Shown: in pieces, positions 23,485-35,910 of the stretch | How positions within the stretch are numbered: position 1 is the stretch's first letter | How the letters are laid out: each line of letters starts with the position of its first letter | Assembly: GCA_963662155.1 (NCBI GenBank) | Contig: OY759261.1 | Location: 43,926,556-43,990,555 of the forward strand | From: Lamellibrachia columna | Lineage: Eukaryota; Annelida; Polychaeta; Sabellida; Siboglinidae | DNA: 64,000 nucleotides | Reading direction: 5' to 3' | The notes under the pieces: model-generated | What the model was told of the DNA's origin: nothing | What the model saw: the letters and a program-made list of their open reading frames with translations, nothing else | Databases searched by the model: none | Translations under genes and position numbers: made by a program

Positions 23485-23790
23485 TTTAAAACAATGGTCA
23501 CATGATGTGGGGGGGGCACTCTGTATAAGAAGACGTAACATATGAGGATCTACTTGAGGAGGCACTTTTAAAACAATGGTCACATGATGTGGGGGGGGGC
23601 ACTATGTATAAGACGTGACATATGAGGATCTAATTGAGGAGGCACCAATGGTCACATGATGTATGGGGGGGGGCACTCTGTAAAAGAAGAATTAACAAAT
23701 GACGATCTAATTGAGGAGGCACCTTTAAAACAATGGTCACATGATGTATGGGGGGGGGCACTCTGTACAAGAAGAATTAACATATAAGGA
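23471..23790 (+). repeat. 81-bp minisatellite, 4 copies
   Basis: Units begin ATTGAGGAGGCACCTTTAAA and contain ATGGTCACATGATG and a G-run. Copies are 77-81 bp apart and differ by small indels. The array begins at the end of repeat family C. Confidence 0.85.
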
Positions 23791-24979
23791 TTGAGGTCTT
23801 CTTCCTGGTTGGTTTTGAGTTGGTGGTTGCGTGGAAGGCTCCTGGTCTGGGTAGATGTTTGGGTAGCTTGTACACAAGTAGCACTCTCTTTGATAGTTTT
23901 TAGTTACGTTAGTTAAATTTTATTAATCTGTGACTATGTTATAAGCCAGGACTTATTGGTATTTTACCAGATGTTGAGATTGTATTTGTTGTAATAAATC
24001 AGTGTGCAAATTGGAATTGCTGCGTGGTCATGCTTACAATTAAACTGAGATAGTAGCCGTAAGTGGTTATTTTTAATCTAATCCCTCTGTTGGCTGTTCC
24101 CTATTAAAGTAATCAGTAAAATGGGAGCAGTACAGCTGTATTATAATTATTAATGTCGTTAGTGTTGTTGTCGTCATAATTTTTCTTGTTGTCATGACCA
24201 CTGTTTCACAGTTTTTATAGACGTATGAATATAATATGATTCAAACTGAAGGTTAGATCAGATTGCAGGAGACAGCTGAGTTTGGGTTGAGGCCAAGTTT
24301 ACCCTCCCAACAGCCAAGTTTCCCCTCCCAGCCTGGGGCAACTCTCAAGTGTTTCCCCATGTGTCCATCCAACTTTGGACTCAGTAAGTGGTCAAGTAAG
24401 TGGTCAACTTCTGGTGGTAAATAAACAAGACACCAACAGCCACATGCTGATTTAATCCTCACAGATTATTAGCAGCAGCTTTCAGCTCCACTGTATCCTT
24501 GGCTAATTAATCAGGGAACCTTATCAGAATTAATTCCTACTGGGATTAGTGAAAGTGGGCAGTTCTGAAGGAGTTTCCCACAGATTCCTCCACTGTCATC
24601 CCACACCTCCAGGTAAATTTACATTCATAGTCTAGGAGGAAACCAATAGGACAAATTGTTATGAGAACTCACATTAAGAAGAATGCAAAATGGCTATTCG
24701 ATCTTATCCATCTGGGGTTTTCTGTGTCTTTCTGATGCCAAGTTTAGAGATGTATTAGAAATGCTGTAACTGACAAAGTATTAAAATATCTAATATATAT
24801 AAAATAAATTCCGTCTTTGTATGCCTCTTTGCAAAACAAGAATTGGGTTGTTTCTAAGCTGAAATGATCTTAAACACACAGTGGTTTGCTCCATTATTAT
24901 CGGTACAAATGCAACTAACTAATAAAACCAACCAACAAGTTTAGGCAAGTATATGATACATCACATTTTACCTGAAAAC
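23791..24979. other. Unassigned DNA
   Basis: Short frames only, including a 69-codon minus frame at 24253-24462 without recognisable domains. A small direct repeat AAGTGGTCAAGTAAGTGGTC lies near 24390. Confidence 0.4.
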
Positions 24980-25215
24980 AATATACCATATTCAACCTAA
25001 CAAGCGCACAGTACACTTAAGAACAATTGGGCCATGAAAAAACGTCAAGGAATCTATTCTTATAACCGTACGTCATTTGTTTTCCTCTAGACAATAAGGT
25101 AACTGTTTAACACTAGTGGTGTCATTTGGTGACTAGTGTAGAACAACTGAAAAGTGGTGCCAACTGTTTAACACCAGATGGCGACACTTTTCAGTTGTTC
25201 CACACTATAGACCCT
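24980..25215 (-). mobile_element. Family B foldback repeat, fullest copy
   Basis: Read on the minus strand it matches the copy at 17526. A central inverted repeat pairs ACTAGTGTAGAACAACTGAA with TTCAGTTGTTCCACACTA. It also carries CACTAGTGGTGTCATTTGG, CCATGAAAAAACGTCAAGG and AACAAGCGCACAGTACACTT. No coding capacity. Confidence 0.7.
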
Positions 25216-25802
25216 GTTGAATGGGGCATGCATGCAAAATAAGTCGAATACGGTATTCTAAATTACACGGTATATAAAAAGTTTAAATCAAAAATAATTT
25301 CTCCTCCCTACTTATGTAGAAGACTTACATTTTCACACATTGCAATGCCTCTAACTACAGCCACACACACAGCCTAGACACAATTTCCATTACTAGTTAT
25401 CAAGAGAAATACCTCTCTAAGTAACTGTGAAATTGAATCAGCTTCCCCAGTAAGTGACACCTGGTGTCAATTGCCTGCATGATCAGGTATGCCTTAGATC
25501 AGGTCCGGCCTGACTTTGATGGCATTCCACAGCCATACATCAGAGTTGAAGCAAAGCAAAATATTCCTTTATTAAATTTTATTAAAATCTGTGTAATATT
25601 TTAGTCAAACATAGAATAATCTAACTGTACCATTTCCATCAGAGCACACCCGCTGGGACAGTGTTTTACATAATATCTCGCAATTTAACATAACTAACAA
25701 TGAACACAAATACTACAAAACTGTAAATGTAGCATCATTACAAACTAGTTAGTAACACATAAGAATAATTTATTCAACTGGCACTTAGCAATAAGCTGAT
25801 AT
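25216..25802. other. Unassigned DNA
   Basis: AT-rich, short frames only, nothing recognised. Confidence 0.4.
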
Positions 25803-26213
25803 ACAGATAGTGTTACTCCTTCAGTTTGGCTCCAGTATTACAGATAGTGTTACTCCTTCAGTTTGGCTCCAGTATTACAGATAGTGTTACTCCTTCAGTT
25901 TGGCTCCAGTATTACAGATAGTGTTACTGCTTCAGTTTGGCTCCAGTATTACAGATAGTGTTACTGCTTCAGTTTGGCTCCAGTATTACACATAGTGTTA
26001 CTCCTTCAGTTTGGCTCCAGTATTACAGATAGTGTTACTGCTTCAGTTTGGCTCCAGTATTACAGATAGTGTTACTCCTTCAGTTTGGCTCCAGTATTAC
26101 AGATAGTGTTACTCCTTCAGTTTGGCTCCAGTATTACAGATAGTGTTACTCCTTCAGTTTGGCTCCAGTATTACAGATAGTGTTACTCCTTCAGTTTGGC
26201 TCCAGTATTACAA
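25803..26213 (+). repeat. 37-bp minisatellite, 11 copies
   Basis: The unit is ACAGATAGTGTTACTCCTTC plus AGTTTGGCTCCAGTATT. It has a strict 37-bp period and rare substitutions (CTCC/CTGC, GATAG/CATAG). Confidence 0.96.
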
Positions 26214-26433
26214 TGATGACAACTTTGATAACAGACTCAGTGGAACACAAACAACAGTTGATTCTCCTGGGCAAACTCCAGGAATCAGTTTGGTACTTTT
26301 CATAATAAATAAATAAAATTGTTTATTTATTCATTAGCTCTCTGTGCAAGGCAGTATGACATCATCATAACATTTCACTGAAAAGGTTAACCATCTAGTA
26401 AATAAATGTCTGAGGAGATTCCGTCAGCCGACG

Positions 26434-26626
26434 TGTGTGCATGCATGTGTGTGGGCATGTGTGTGTGTGTGTGTGCATGCGTGTGTGCGTGTGTGTGTGT
26501 GCATGCATGTGTGCGGGCATGTGTGTGTGTGTGTGTGTGTGCATGCGTGTGTGCGTGTGTGTGTGTACATGCATGTGTGCGGGCATGTGTGTGTGTGTGT
26601 GCATGCGTGTGTGCGTGCATGTGCAC
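26434..26626. repeat. GT/GCATGC complex microsatellite
   Basis: GT runs alternate with GCATG and GCGT in a higher-order pattern of about 70 bp, repeated almost three times. Cys/Val and His/Thr frames over it are artefacts. Confidence 0.93.
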
Positions 26627-27746
26627 GAGCACCTAATATGGCCACAATCAACAGACAAGAATAAAAAATACTGTACACACTGGTAAATAGTAAGGTAACA
26701 CTTGGATGGACAGACAGAAGGAGATAGTGGTGGATGGATGAAGACAATTTTGTTGGCAGACCGACATTAATGCCACAAGGTGTAACTGGAATCGCCATGG
26801 CAACTGAGCACTAGTAATGACAGAAGTTGGCCCCACACATTGGCGCTGCCAACATTATCCAGACACCAAATATTCCGAAGTGCCTCCTGATCGTACCAGC
26901 ACTCAAGTCCCAGATGATGGTGCTTTCCTTGGCAAGAATAGTCCATAGATATGCACAGCTCCCTTTACTCTGGAAATATTAGTGTATCCGGATGGGAGTG
27001 TCAATTTATCACAGGATGGCTGACATCTGGACGAAAGTAGAGTAACAACGCCTCCTCCTAAGGATGTTTACATTCCATGGATTTCAATGAGTCTATACAT
27101 CAGTAGAAGATCTATAGAAATTTTATATAACATAACGCCATCATTGCAGCAGAACACCATAATATGACACGCTATGTGTTTTTATGAGATGATTCACACC
27201 TAAAATTACCTGAATCCTTAAAAAAAAATGCTAAGAGCTGTGTTGAAATTAGTACGCTTTAAGTCTGAAAGGTGGCAGCACTGTCTCTTGCCACTCGAAT
27301 GAACAGAGATGTTACAGATACTATTATAACTCGACTGATGACAGTAATAATGTAATCTGACAGTTACATCATCATACTGGAACATAATAAATGCATGGCC
27401 CAAGCATTTGCGTAGAACTATGTATGCATGATTACATTCGTCTCTATTCTAGAAAACGTTGCACACAATACGTGTACGTCAATACTGCACACACAGTGGC
27501 TTTGAACTAAGGTGGCCACAAACTATACAAACATCCACAAGACACATGACGTGTGACTGACATCATCAACCTTTCGCGGGACCGAGGAGAGGTGACTGCC
27601 CTTACATTTCTATGGCAATGTGTAATACCATGAAATGTTAACATCATCATTTATACATGACCAATGCATTGAGAGAGCACTCACACTTGGCATTACCAGC
27701 ATCACTTAAAATTACAACATTACAACATTGCTTCATGTGCACAATT
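26627..27746. other. Unassigned DNA
   Basis: Short frames only. No gene or mobile element is recognised. Confidence 0.4.
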
Positions 27747-28311
27747 GAGATCACACCACAGTGCAGTATTGCATTGGTGGCCATGTTAACGTTTTGTCAG
27801 ATTATAAGAAAACTGGTTTATCAAAAATTCAGAAAAATACTCACAGCCACCGACACCTTGTCACTGATATTTTGAACAAGCTATGTCGAAATCACTTACC
27901 TCCAGCTCTTATAATCATGTCACAAACGCACCTACCCTCAAAATTATAAGTTTTTGCTAAACATTCATATGCCTACCAGTGGTTTGGGCATGTCATCACC
28001 AAAATACCTGCGCATCTTTGAATCCGAATTCATGTTGCAACATCTCACTGCCAAAAGTGCAACATTTCAAACTTTCCCATCTTGCTGGCTAAATACAGTT
28101 ACTTCTTGGCAAATAAAATCACTGAAATTGGCTAAATTGCTTATTTTTAGGTACTACTACTACTATATTCATGTGAAACGAATCCGAATTCATGTTGCAA
28201 CATCTCACTGCCAAATGTGTGACATTTCAAAGTTTCCCACCTTGCTGGCTGAATACAGTCACTTATTGGCAAATGAAATCACTGAAATTGGCTAAATTGC
28301 TTATGTTTAGG

Positions 28312-28395
<84 letters not shown>

Positions 28396-28433
28396 ATTCG
28401 TGTGAAACATTTCCGGAAGTCTGTGGTCTGACC
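27747..28433 (-). mobile_element. Diverged M-family element carrying TAC repeats
   Basis: The stretch 27747-27910 aligns with the reverse complement of the 3' half of M (GCATTGGTGGCCATGTTAAC, TCAGATTATAAGAAAAC, TTACCTCCAGCTCTTATAA). The far end carries CTGTGGTCTGACC near 28420, the inverted partner of the CACACCACAG start. Inside is a 160-bp direct duplication (28020-28179 and 28180 onward) starting GAATCCGAATTCATGTTGCA. Each copy ends in TAC repeats. This shows M is a dispersed family, not only a local tandem unit. No target duplication could be read. Confidence 0.6.
28310..28396 (+). repeat. TAC trinucleotide repeat
   Basis: About 28 TAC units end the second 160-bp duplicate. The first duplicate has only about five (28151-28165). 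Poly-Tyr and poly-Val frames are artefacts. Confidence 0.97.
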
Positions 28434-29240
28434 TCTGTAGGCGCAGTGACACCTCCATCTTCACATTCTAACTGAATTCTGGGAAATGTTTATATAGTTA
28501 GCATCATGTTATTTTGAGTACTGGACTAAAATGTGGCATATTACAGAAAAACAAATAGTGATCTGAGCCCAAAATAAACAGACTTGTATGCAATGAACAA
28601 CTGGGTCAGTGCCCCCCCCCTCCACCTGCATGGGGATGTGTGGGCTGTCCTGTAGCAAATGTATTCAGCACACGTACAATGAAATAACCGATCAATGTCA
28701 GATTCGGTGATGTGGTAAGAGGCAGTGTAAATATGTAACATCAAACAGTCAGGTCAGGGTGCTCTGAACTCTCCATTGCGTGAGTGGTTTACATATATAT
28801 TCTTAACTTTCTGACGCAAGCATAAAATGCCCATTAATAGGTAGGTCTTTTTAATTGGGTTTAAAAAATGTATATAAAATGATGCAAAGCATAAAATGGT
28901 GCAGATTAGAATCTGAAATTCCATGGAGTAAAATCACTAGTTGATGTGCATGCGTGCGTAAGTGCATGTGTGGGTGCATGTGTGTTTTTGCATGTATGTG
29001 GGTGTGTGCAGTGTGCACATGCACATAATATGCATGCATATAGGTGTGTGTACATGTATATATTTAAATATATAGTATATATATATAATATCCAAGGAAA
29101 TGTGGTGACAAAAATCATATTCAGTAACCAGTATTGGTTTTACAACTGAACGCGATATCAACATTCACCAACAAAACTGCAAATTACTCAACCAACTACA
29201 CACAACACATACCATTAACATTAAATGAAGAACTCAAGGT
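28434..29240. other. Unassigned DNA with GTGCATG tract
   Basis: A GTGCATGTGTG-type tract spans about 28945-29060. No gene seen. Confidence 0.4.
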
Positions 29241-29242
29241 CG

Positions 29243-29341
29243 AATATATATAATATATATATATATATATATTATTTATATATATATATATATAATTATA
29301 TACACACACGCACGCATGCACGTATGCACGCATGCACGCAA

Positions 29342-29390
<49 letters not shown>
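29243..29390. repeat. TA then CA compound microsatellite
   Basis: TA repeats (29246-29302) run into ACGCATGC units and a CA run ending near 29388. Confidence 0.95.
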
Positions 29391-29524
29391 AGGTTTATGT
29401 GGGGCACATGCTGAGTTGTACCCAGTTTCTATCAACAGAAATTTATCAGTTCTGATGAGATACTAGTAAGGACAGACACCAGCCAATGTTAACACACAGG
29501 CTGCTGTTTGTGTTTCTACTACCA

Positions 29525-29580
29525 TTTGTGTGATAAATAATAATAATAATAAAGTGTTTTATAGCGTTTTTCAGTCCTTT
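29525..29580 (-). repeat. Probable SINE 3' tail
   Basis: On the minus strand CTGAAAAACGCTATAAAACAC is followed by TTTATTATTATTATTATTTA. A GCGCTATAAA-like block with a TTATTA tail is the usual 3' end of several animal tRNA-derived SINEs. No tRNA-like head is visible nearby, so it would be 5'-truncated. Confidence 0.35.
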
Positions 29581-31049
29581 AGTCTGTTTATTTTCTCTCT
29601 CATTATGTGTCCACAATTAGTAACGATTGACATACATCAGTGTCAGAAATGTGTCTTCAGCGCTGTTTTATTTGGTTACTATGGTTTTTAGTAGTACTGG
29701 AATATAAACCTAGTAGTCTACTAAGTCATTGTTTAGGACCTAATTGCTTTATTGACCAAATCGTTGCTTAGTTATTTATCTGATGACGCAATAAATATGT
29801 CATGTGATTGCGTAATATTCTCCTTTGATTGCCTGCTGGACTTTCGACTGATTGCATTGAACGGCCACCAGACAATAAAAGGGGAATATTAGCCAATCAC
29901 AGGAGACATTTCACGAATTCCATCTCATGTCAAACTGACATAAAATCACTGGGCCAAGGGCCAAGTATCAGTTAAGCAAAAACACTACATCGAACAACTC
30001 TGATGAATTATTCAATCCAACAAGTATACCTGACTCGAACTCTGACTACATTTCCACCCACAATGCACCTGTGCCCCAGACTTAGCTTGGAAGGTGACAG
30101 TGATATTAGTTATTGTGAGTGGATAATGGGCTTGTCCCTACAAGAACTGACACATCAATAATCAGCCTGGGTGGCCTTCACAAGTAGGTCAATGCTACTG
30201 TATGGTGCAAATGGTTGTTGTATATTAGTCATACAATTCCGGAATTCATGGCATTCCTGTGTGGTCAGTGCTGAAAAGCTGGCAAAGGACCATTTGGTAC
30301 CGCTTACAAATTACTGTGTTGTACATAATAACTGCACAGTGTGCGTGGGTGCATGCATGCATGTATGCGTGTGCATGCTTGCGTGGGTGCCTCCTAGCCA
30401 TTTCCATTATATGCAACTTTAGAGCTAGTGTAAATGAATTGCATTTACTTTGGCAATATCTTGATTCAACAAGAAATACCACTCTGAGGTATTGGTATCT
30501 TATTCATAGAGCTATGTCAACTCACCGGTGAAACACTCAAAGGTGTGGCTAATGCAGCTGTAGATACGCCTTTTATACATAGTGTAAAGTAGAAACGGAA
30601 GACTACGACTCTACAAGGCTATTAAACCTACCTGGTGGGTCGTAATAATAGCCTAGTGGATGAATAGAGTAAACAAGATGAAGTAAACTATAAAGCATAA
30701 TGGTCAATGTTACAAAAATATTTTACTCATCAATAATTAATAATAACACATTTGAAAATAGGTGCCACAAGACTATTTTTATATTTAGAGATTCCTCTAG
30801 AAAAATTTTTCCCACACAATAAGCAACAACAATAATCCAGCCAAATGAATTTGTCACTTGTAAGAACTACACCTGGTAGACTTCTAAAGGTGTTAGTAGT
30901 TGTGAAACACCCCCTTTGATAGTTGCTAACACCTCGACCAGCATACAGAAACAACTGATGAGAAACCAAGAATCTCTTATGTGGCCTAATGACAAAATAG
31001 GAGGAATTTTGGCACCTGGCGAATTTCAACATGTAAGTAACAATATTGT
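29581..31049. other. Unassigned DNA
   Basis: Frames of up to 100 codons (minus 30730-31032) overlap others and lack recognisable domains. A GCATGCATGTATGCGTG tract lies near 30350. Confidence 0.4.
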
Positions 31050-31346
31050 GGCATTGGTGAGTTCGCTGGCCTCCTGGTTGTCTACATGGGACATTGGTGA
31101 GTTAGCTGGCCTCCTGGTTGTCTAGTAACAATGTCTACATGGAACATTGGCGAGTTCGCTTGCCTCCTGGTTGTCTACACGGGACATTGGCGAGTTCGCT
31201 GGCCTCCTGATTGTCTACACGGGACATTGGTGAGTTCGCTGGCCTCCTGGTTGTCTACACGGGACATTGGTGAGTTCGCTGGCTTCCTGGTTGTCTACAC
31301 GGGACATTGGTGAGTTCGCTGGCCTCCTGGTTGTCTACACGGGACA
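31050..31346 (+). repeat. 40-bp minisatellite, about 7 copies
   Basis: The unit GACATTGGTGAGTTCGCTGG plus CCTCCTGGTTGTCTACACGG repeats every 40 bp. One copy near 31125 has an extra AGTAACAATG. Confidence 0.95.
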
Positions 31347-31784
31347 TCGGATACAGATGCTGGATCCCAGAGGCAGTAGGAAGAGAAGGAAGAGGGGGCA
31401 GAATCCACATCAATAAAGCTGCCACTTTGAATCTAGATTACCTGAGATGTTACCTACTTGATGTTGATTGCAGTGGATTAGTGAAGTGTCTATCTGACAT
31501 AAATCACCTTTACCTGCAGCCTACTATATCACCCCTGTGTGTTCCTGCCTGGGGTTCCACTTCAGACCCAATTACTGTCACTACCAATCTGCCCAGCCAT
31601 GGTTTAAGCTGTCTTACATCCCTCCCTCCTGTAGACCGCTTCCCCTGGACCATTAGTATTGCGCGATATTACCAGTACACCGGTATATATAGCGATATTT
31701 TTTCTTTGCAATACGTATTTTGCACATGTTTAAGTGAACAAGTTTGTTAATAACAAATAGCTTTTTCTATCTCAATACATTTAA
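31347..31784. other. Unassigned DNA with a 147-codon frame
   Basis: A plus-strand frame starts inside the minisatellite (31307) and runs to 31750. About 120 codons lie in unique sequence but show no recognisable domain, and its start lies in repeat DNA. It may be chance or an exon. No call is made. Confidence 0.25.
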
Positions 31785-32075
31785 ATGTGCCTCCTCAATT
31801 CGATTGTTTTGCTAGTCTCATTTCAAAGTAATTTTGCGAAAAACCAAACCTACCTAGTGTCCACTGCAAGATGCTAGCTCATTTGTGCAACTTTTGTATG
31901 TAGTTTTTGTGAAATCTTCAGATAAACTATTAAATTACTTAATGCTTGTTCAAGCATTTAGTGAAGTGAAAATCGAAACCTTAAAAAAATCATGATTTTC
32001 ACCCTTGGTGAAATTTTTTGCTTTGTTATGTGACCTGTGATAGGATTGAAGTCAAGTCTATGATCAGCATTGACT
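31785..32075 (+). repeat. Dispersed repeat family C, copy 2
   Basis: This is the inverted relative of 23155-23484. It starts CCTCCTCAATTCGATTG and contains CTACCTAGTGTCCACTGC and CACCCTTGGTGAAATT. Non-coding. Confidence 0.75.
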
Positions 32076-32579
32076 GGCATAGTGTTTACCATTTTTTACT
32101 ACACATCTGGACATAAATGAACTGGATTTGCGACAGGTTGAACCATTTGAGGAAGCAACTTTGAATTACTAACAAATAGCTAACACAAAAATTACTTCCT
32201 GACAATTGATAGAGTATGTATACTCATTGAATAAATGAATTTTCATACAAATCATGTATTTTTCAGTGTACAGTGTCACAAATATGAAGAAAATGGAAAG
32301 TATTCATTCTCGCAGAATATGATGATAAATAAATAAAACAAATGACCTACTTACTTTGTTAATGCTAGCAGTGTGAATATACAGCTAAGCCACACATACG
32401 GTTAACAATTGTTGTGCTCTCGATACGATAATGGCTTCCACTTGCTATTTGCGCAGTGTGGCTATCTTGCTAAAAGCAATATTTGTATTGATGTCATGCC
32501 ACCAAATAGGAAACACTTAGACGCAAAGAACATTTATTACATCTACTAAAAAAATACCCATCCTTCAGCAAAACTTGGT
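32076..32579. other. Unassigned AT-rich DNA
   Basis: Nothing recognised. Confidence 0.4.
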
Positions 32580-32890
32580 AGTTTGTACGACTGTACGATT
32601 TCAGGATGCACAACGCTATCACAGAAATATGCATCTATGTGTTGGTACATAGTGCTGATTGTCAATATCTTGATGGCTTCTTGGATAATTGTGATGCAAT
32701 ACTGGCTGTCATAGCAATGTTTAGTGATGCCTTGCCCTTGTATTATGTAACTTGGGACAATCGAAGAAAAGACGTATGACGTTGTGAACAATTGTATGTA
32801 ATTGTTCGCGTAGCGTTGCAGACAATTGTGTATAACTACAAAAGTTAATTCACTGTTCATAGAAATGGCAATAGGTGGGGGGAATTCCGA
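32580..32890 (-). repeat. Dispersed repeat family D, copy 1
   Basis: It aligns with 56940-57160 through TATCACAGAAATATNCATCTATG, TTGATGGCTTCTTG, GGACAATCGAAGAAAAGAC and ATAACTACAAAAG. A minus-strand frame of 133 codons (32546-32947) covers it. The second copy shares a short peptide-like run (QEAIKILT versus QEAINILT) but is otherwise shifted by indels. Repeat origin is favoured over a gene. Confidence 0.55.
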
Positions 32891-32915
32891 CTCGACCATA
32901 GAGTCAAAGCTGAAC

Positions 32916-33005
32916 CCCTCCACCGACCCATCCACCGACCTACCCACCCACCCACCAACCGGCCCACCGACCGGCCCACCGACCGGCCCACCGACCCACC
33001 TACCT
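32916..33005 (+). repeat. CCGACCGGCCCA-type short tandem repeat
   Basis: ACCCATCC/ACCGGCCC units of 8-12 bp are repeated. The Pro/Thr-rich frame here is an artefact. Confidence 0.85.
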
Positions 33006-33997
33006 ACACATCACATACATGCATACACACACTTGCTCAATTATAATAAGATTGTAAGCAGACCATTAACAAGTTGCACTCCTGCACTATGCACTAGGCA
33101 CTACAGCACAAATAATAACTATCAACCCACACCTCTTTGAGACAATAATATGGAACCGACAGACCGCAACCGCAACCGCATCCATTACCTGGCCACAACA
33201 TATCAATAACCAACACAGACAGGTGAACAAATAACCCACTCTTTCATCTCCTGCACAACATCAACCTACAAATGGCACCGACAAGCAGGCATAGTTTCAC
33301 GAAGATGCACTCCACACGAAGTAGCAGTGCATAATTGATGACGATAATTTGCCACGCCAGAGGCGCTGACTACAGGAAAAAACACGAAAGTCGATTTCCG
33401 TGTTTTCATCACACGACACTGCTGACAGATCATCCTGATAGTCTAACACACTTTGCACGCTTTTAAAAGAATTGCCTGCTCAACGTCGCCGTGGGCGAAC
33501 TGAGCAGTGGGTGGCCACGTTTTCTTGTCAAGACACCGCAGGCAGGGATAGATCATTATTTCAGTTTTGTGTTCATGACATATGAATAAAGCGATTTTGA
33601 GGCTGTCTCCACTTTCCAGGATTTTTGCACTCTGAAAATATCATTTATTAAGAGGGAAAAGGACACATTTGCAGGCTATGAGTATGATACTTCTGCTGTG
33701 CACAGGATTATATTTCCAGTTGCTGGTAGGCTGCATGTGCAGGGAGTCAGTGACTGAAGGATCCCCTGTGTACTGAGACATAATCAGGTTTGCTTGGACA
33801 ACAAATGACTGGAGTATCTTCCAAGTCGTTTCAAGTCAATTGATTTTCTCGAAAACAAAACCGTCGGATGTGACAAGAACACTACTGCAGGCCGGTGACA
33901 AGACCAAAAACAAAGTGGACAGTTTTTTTTTATATAAAACCGAATCGTCATTTTCTACACAACCCGACTGACTGTTAGCATCGATTTCAATGGGAAA
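33006..33997. other. Unassigned DNA
   Basis: Short frames only. The interval 33140-33560 is slightly CpG-richer. No gene call is made. Confidence 0.35.
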
Positions 33998-34022
33998 AAC
34001 AGTAATCAGTTGTGGTCTGACT
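33998..34022 (+). repeat. Possible M-family element end
   Basis: AATCAGTTGTGGTCTGACTC closely matches the right terminus of the M units (CAACTGTGGTCTGACTCC). The opposite end could not be found, so only the terminus is reported. Confidence 0.35.
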
Positions 34023-35595
34023 CTCGTTTCTCCACTAGTAACTACATACTACCGTATTTGTACCATTTGATGCACAATTCATTGGCATCTGTCTGTCTCA
34101 AAAGATAATGGCGCTGCGCCATAGGTGGCATCAGTGTTTCGCACAGCATCTGCTGTGATATAAAGTCAGATTTTTGAGTGACAGTCTATGTTATTGATGA
34201 TACAGGTGAAGACAGTTTGATGTAGAGGTGTGGTAATCAATGACCTGTACTGATTGATGCACAATATTTAATTAGCCAGTATTATTAAATAGTGATGCAC
34301 ACTGGTTATCTTTCAAATATGTCATATATTTAAACTCTATTCAAATCTGCAGTTTACTGGGCACAGAACATTATTTTTTACGTATTCATAGTAGATCATA
34401 TATCAATAATTCAGTGGTAGTACCCCTTTTTTAGGCTTTATTGAAAACTTTGTAGATACTAGATAGAAATTATAGTATTTGGGCACGTTTTTAGTCAGAT
34501 AATTTTTATATGAGGAAATATCCATTGATCCATCAATGATCTATCTTACAGCCCAAGGTTATTCAGTTGAAACCACTATATTCAGTACAATATGAAAATA
34601 ACATGCTGAAAAGATCAAAGGTGACTGATTGATCGATCATGCATTGATGATAGCCTGCACAAAAGACCTTCAAAATAAAAATCCTAGCTTCTGTAAGATA
34701 AATTATTCATTTTACATTCTCATTTCACAGCACAGCTTCCCAGGAATAATGTTGATATCAAGCCACTTTCTTTGTCTGTCCGAGCATTCAGTATGTTTCC
34801 AAGAAAAGCAAATGTCTCCAACATACCACAAAATCTAATTTTACGCTTCACTGATTAATGTTGATTTGACAATATGCAGGTGAACTGTACACATCTATGC
34901 CGATGATTTCCATGCCAGATGCCACGTTTTCCTTATGTCAGAAATCATTTCACTTTTTAATTAGTTACCATCGAATTGTTAGGTTTCGTCTCTAAAGTTC
35001 ACCAGGTGGCTCTACTGTTTCTACCACTGTGAGTCTTCAAGGACAACATAGCTATCTACAAGATTCAGTTATCAAACAATGGAGGATGATAATAAGTAAG
35101 TTTCTTGGTGATAACGGCAACTGGTCAACAAATAAATAGTTATGAAGCGCTGATGGATAAATATACTGGATTGTACTGGTTTAAAAAAAAAATTAATTAT
35201 GGGTTCAGAGAATGTATATATGACATTGAAAATTATATTATAAAATGTGTAAGCAATAAATTATTGTATAAATTATAATATTTGTAATGGTCCCACGTGG
35301 TCAAGACAGACGAGGATGCATTACTGTGTATAACAATATTTTTAAAATTTTATTATTTATTATATCTTATCTTGCTTATATTTTAAAACATTTGTATTTA
35401 TGTTTTTTTAACCTGAAATAAAGGTATTTATATTTGTATTCATATCGATATCCATGGTAAACTCACTGGAATGGCTTAATTGCTTAACCAGGTATTAACA
35501 TTTGGTTGGTGAGAGTATTTTAGTAATTTGACAGTTTCAATTGATACATACGTACATTGGAACATAACTTCACCCAACCAAGCTGCCACCCCACA
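34023..35595. other. Unassigned DNA; AATAAA near 35420
   Basis: No gene recognised. The region 35160-35430 is T/A-rich and ends AACCTGAAATAAAGGTATTT, which resembles the 3' end of a transcript or retroelement. This is not assigned further. Confidence 0.35.
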
Positions 35596-35599
35596 CAAT

Positions 35600-35910
35600 G
35601 TCTGTGTGACAGTGTCAATGTAACAGTGTGTGTTGGTGTGACACTGAGTGTCAGTGTGACAGTGTCAGTTTGACAGTGTCAGTGTTGGTATGGCAGTGTC
35701 AGTGTGACAACGTTGGTGTGACAATGCCGGTGTGACAATGTTGGTGTGACAGTGTCAGTTTGTGACAGTGTGTGTGTGTGACAGTGTCACTGCAACAGTG
35801 TCACTGCAACATTGTCGATTTGACATTGTTAGTGTGACAGTGTTGGTGTGACATTGTAAGTGTGAATGATGGTGTGACAGTGTCAGTATCACGTAGTGAG
35901 TGTGACAGAG
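35600..35910 (+). repeat. Degenerate GTGTGACAGTGTCA repeat
   Basis: About 300 bp of irregular TGTGACAGTGTCAGT and TTGGTGTGACAATG units with variable spacing. Confidence 0.85.
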
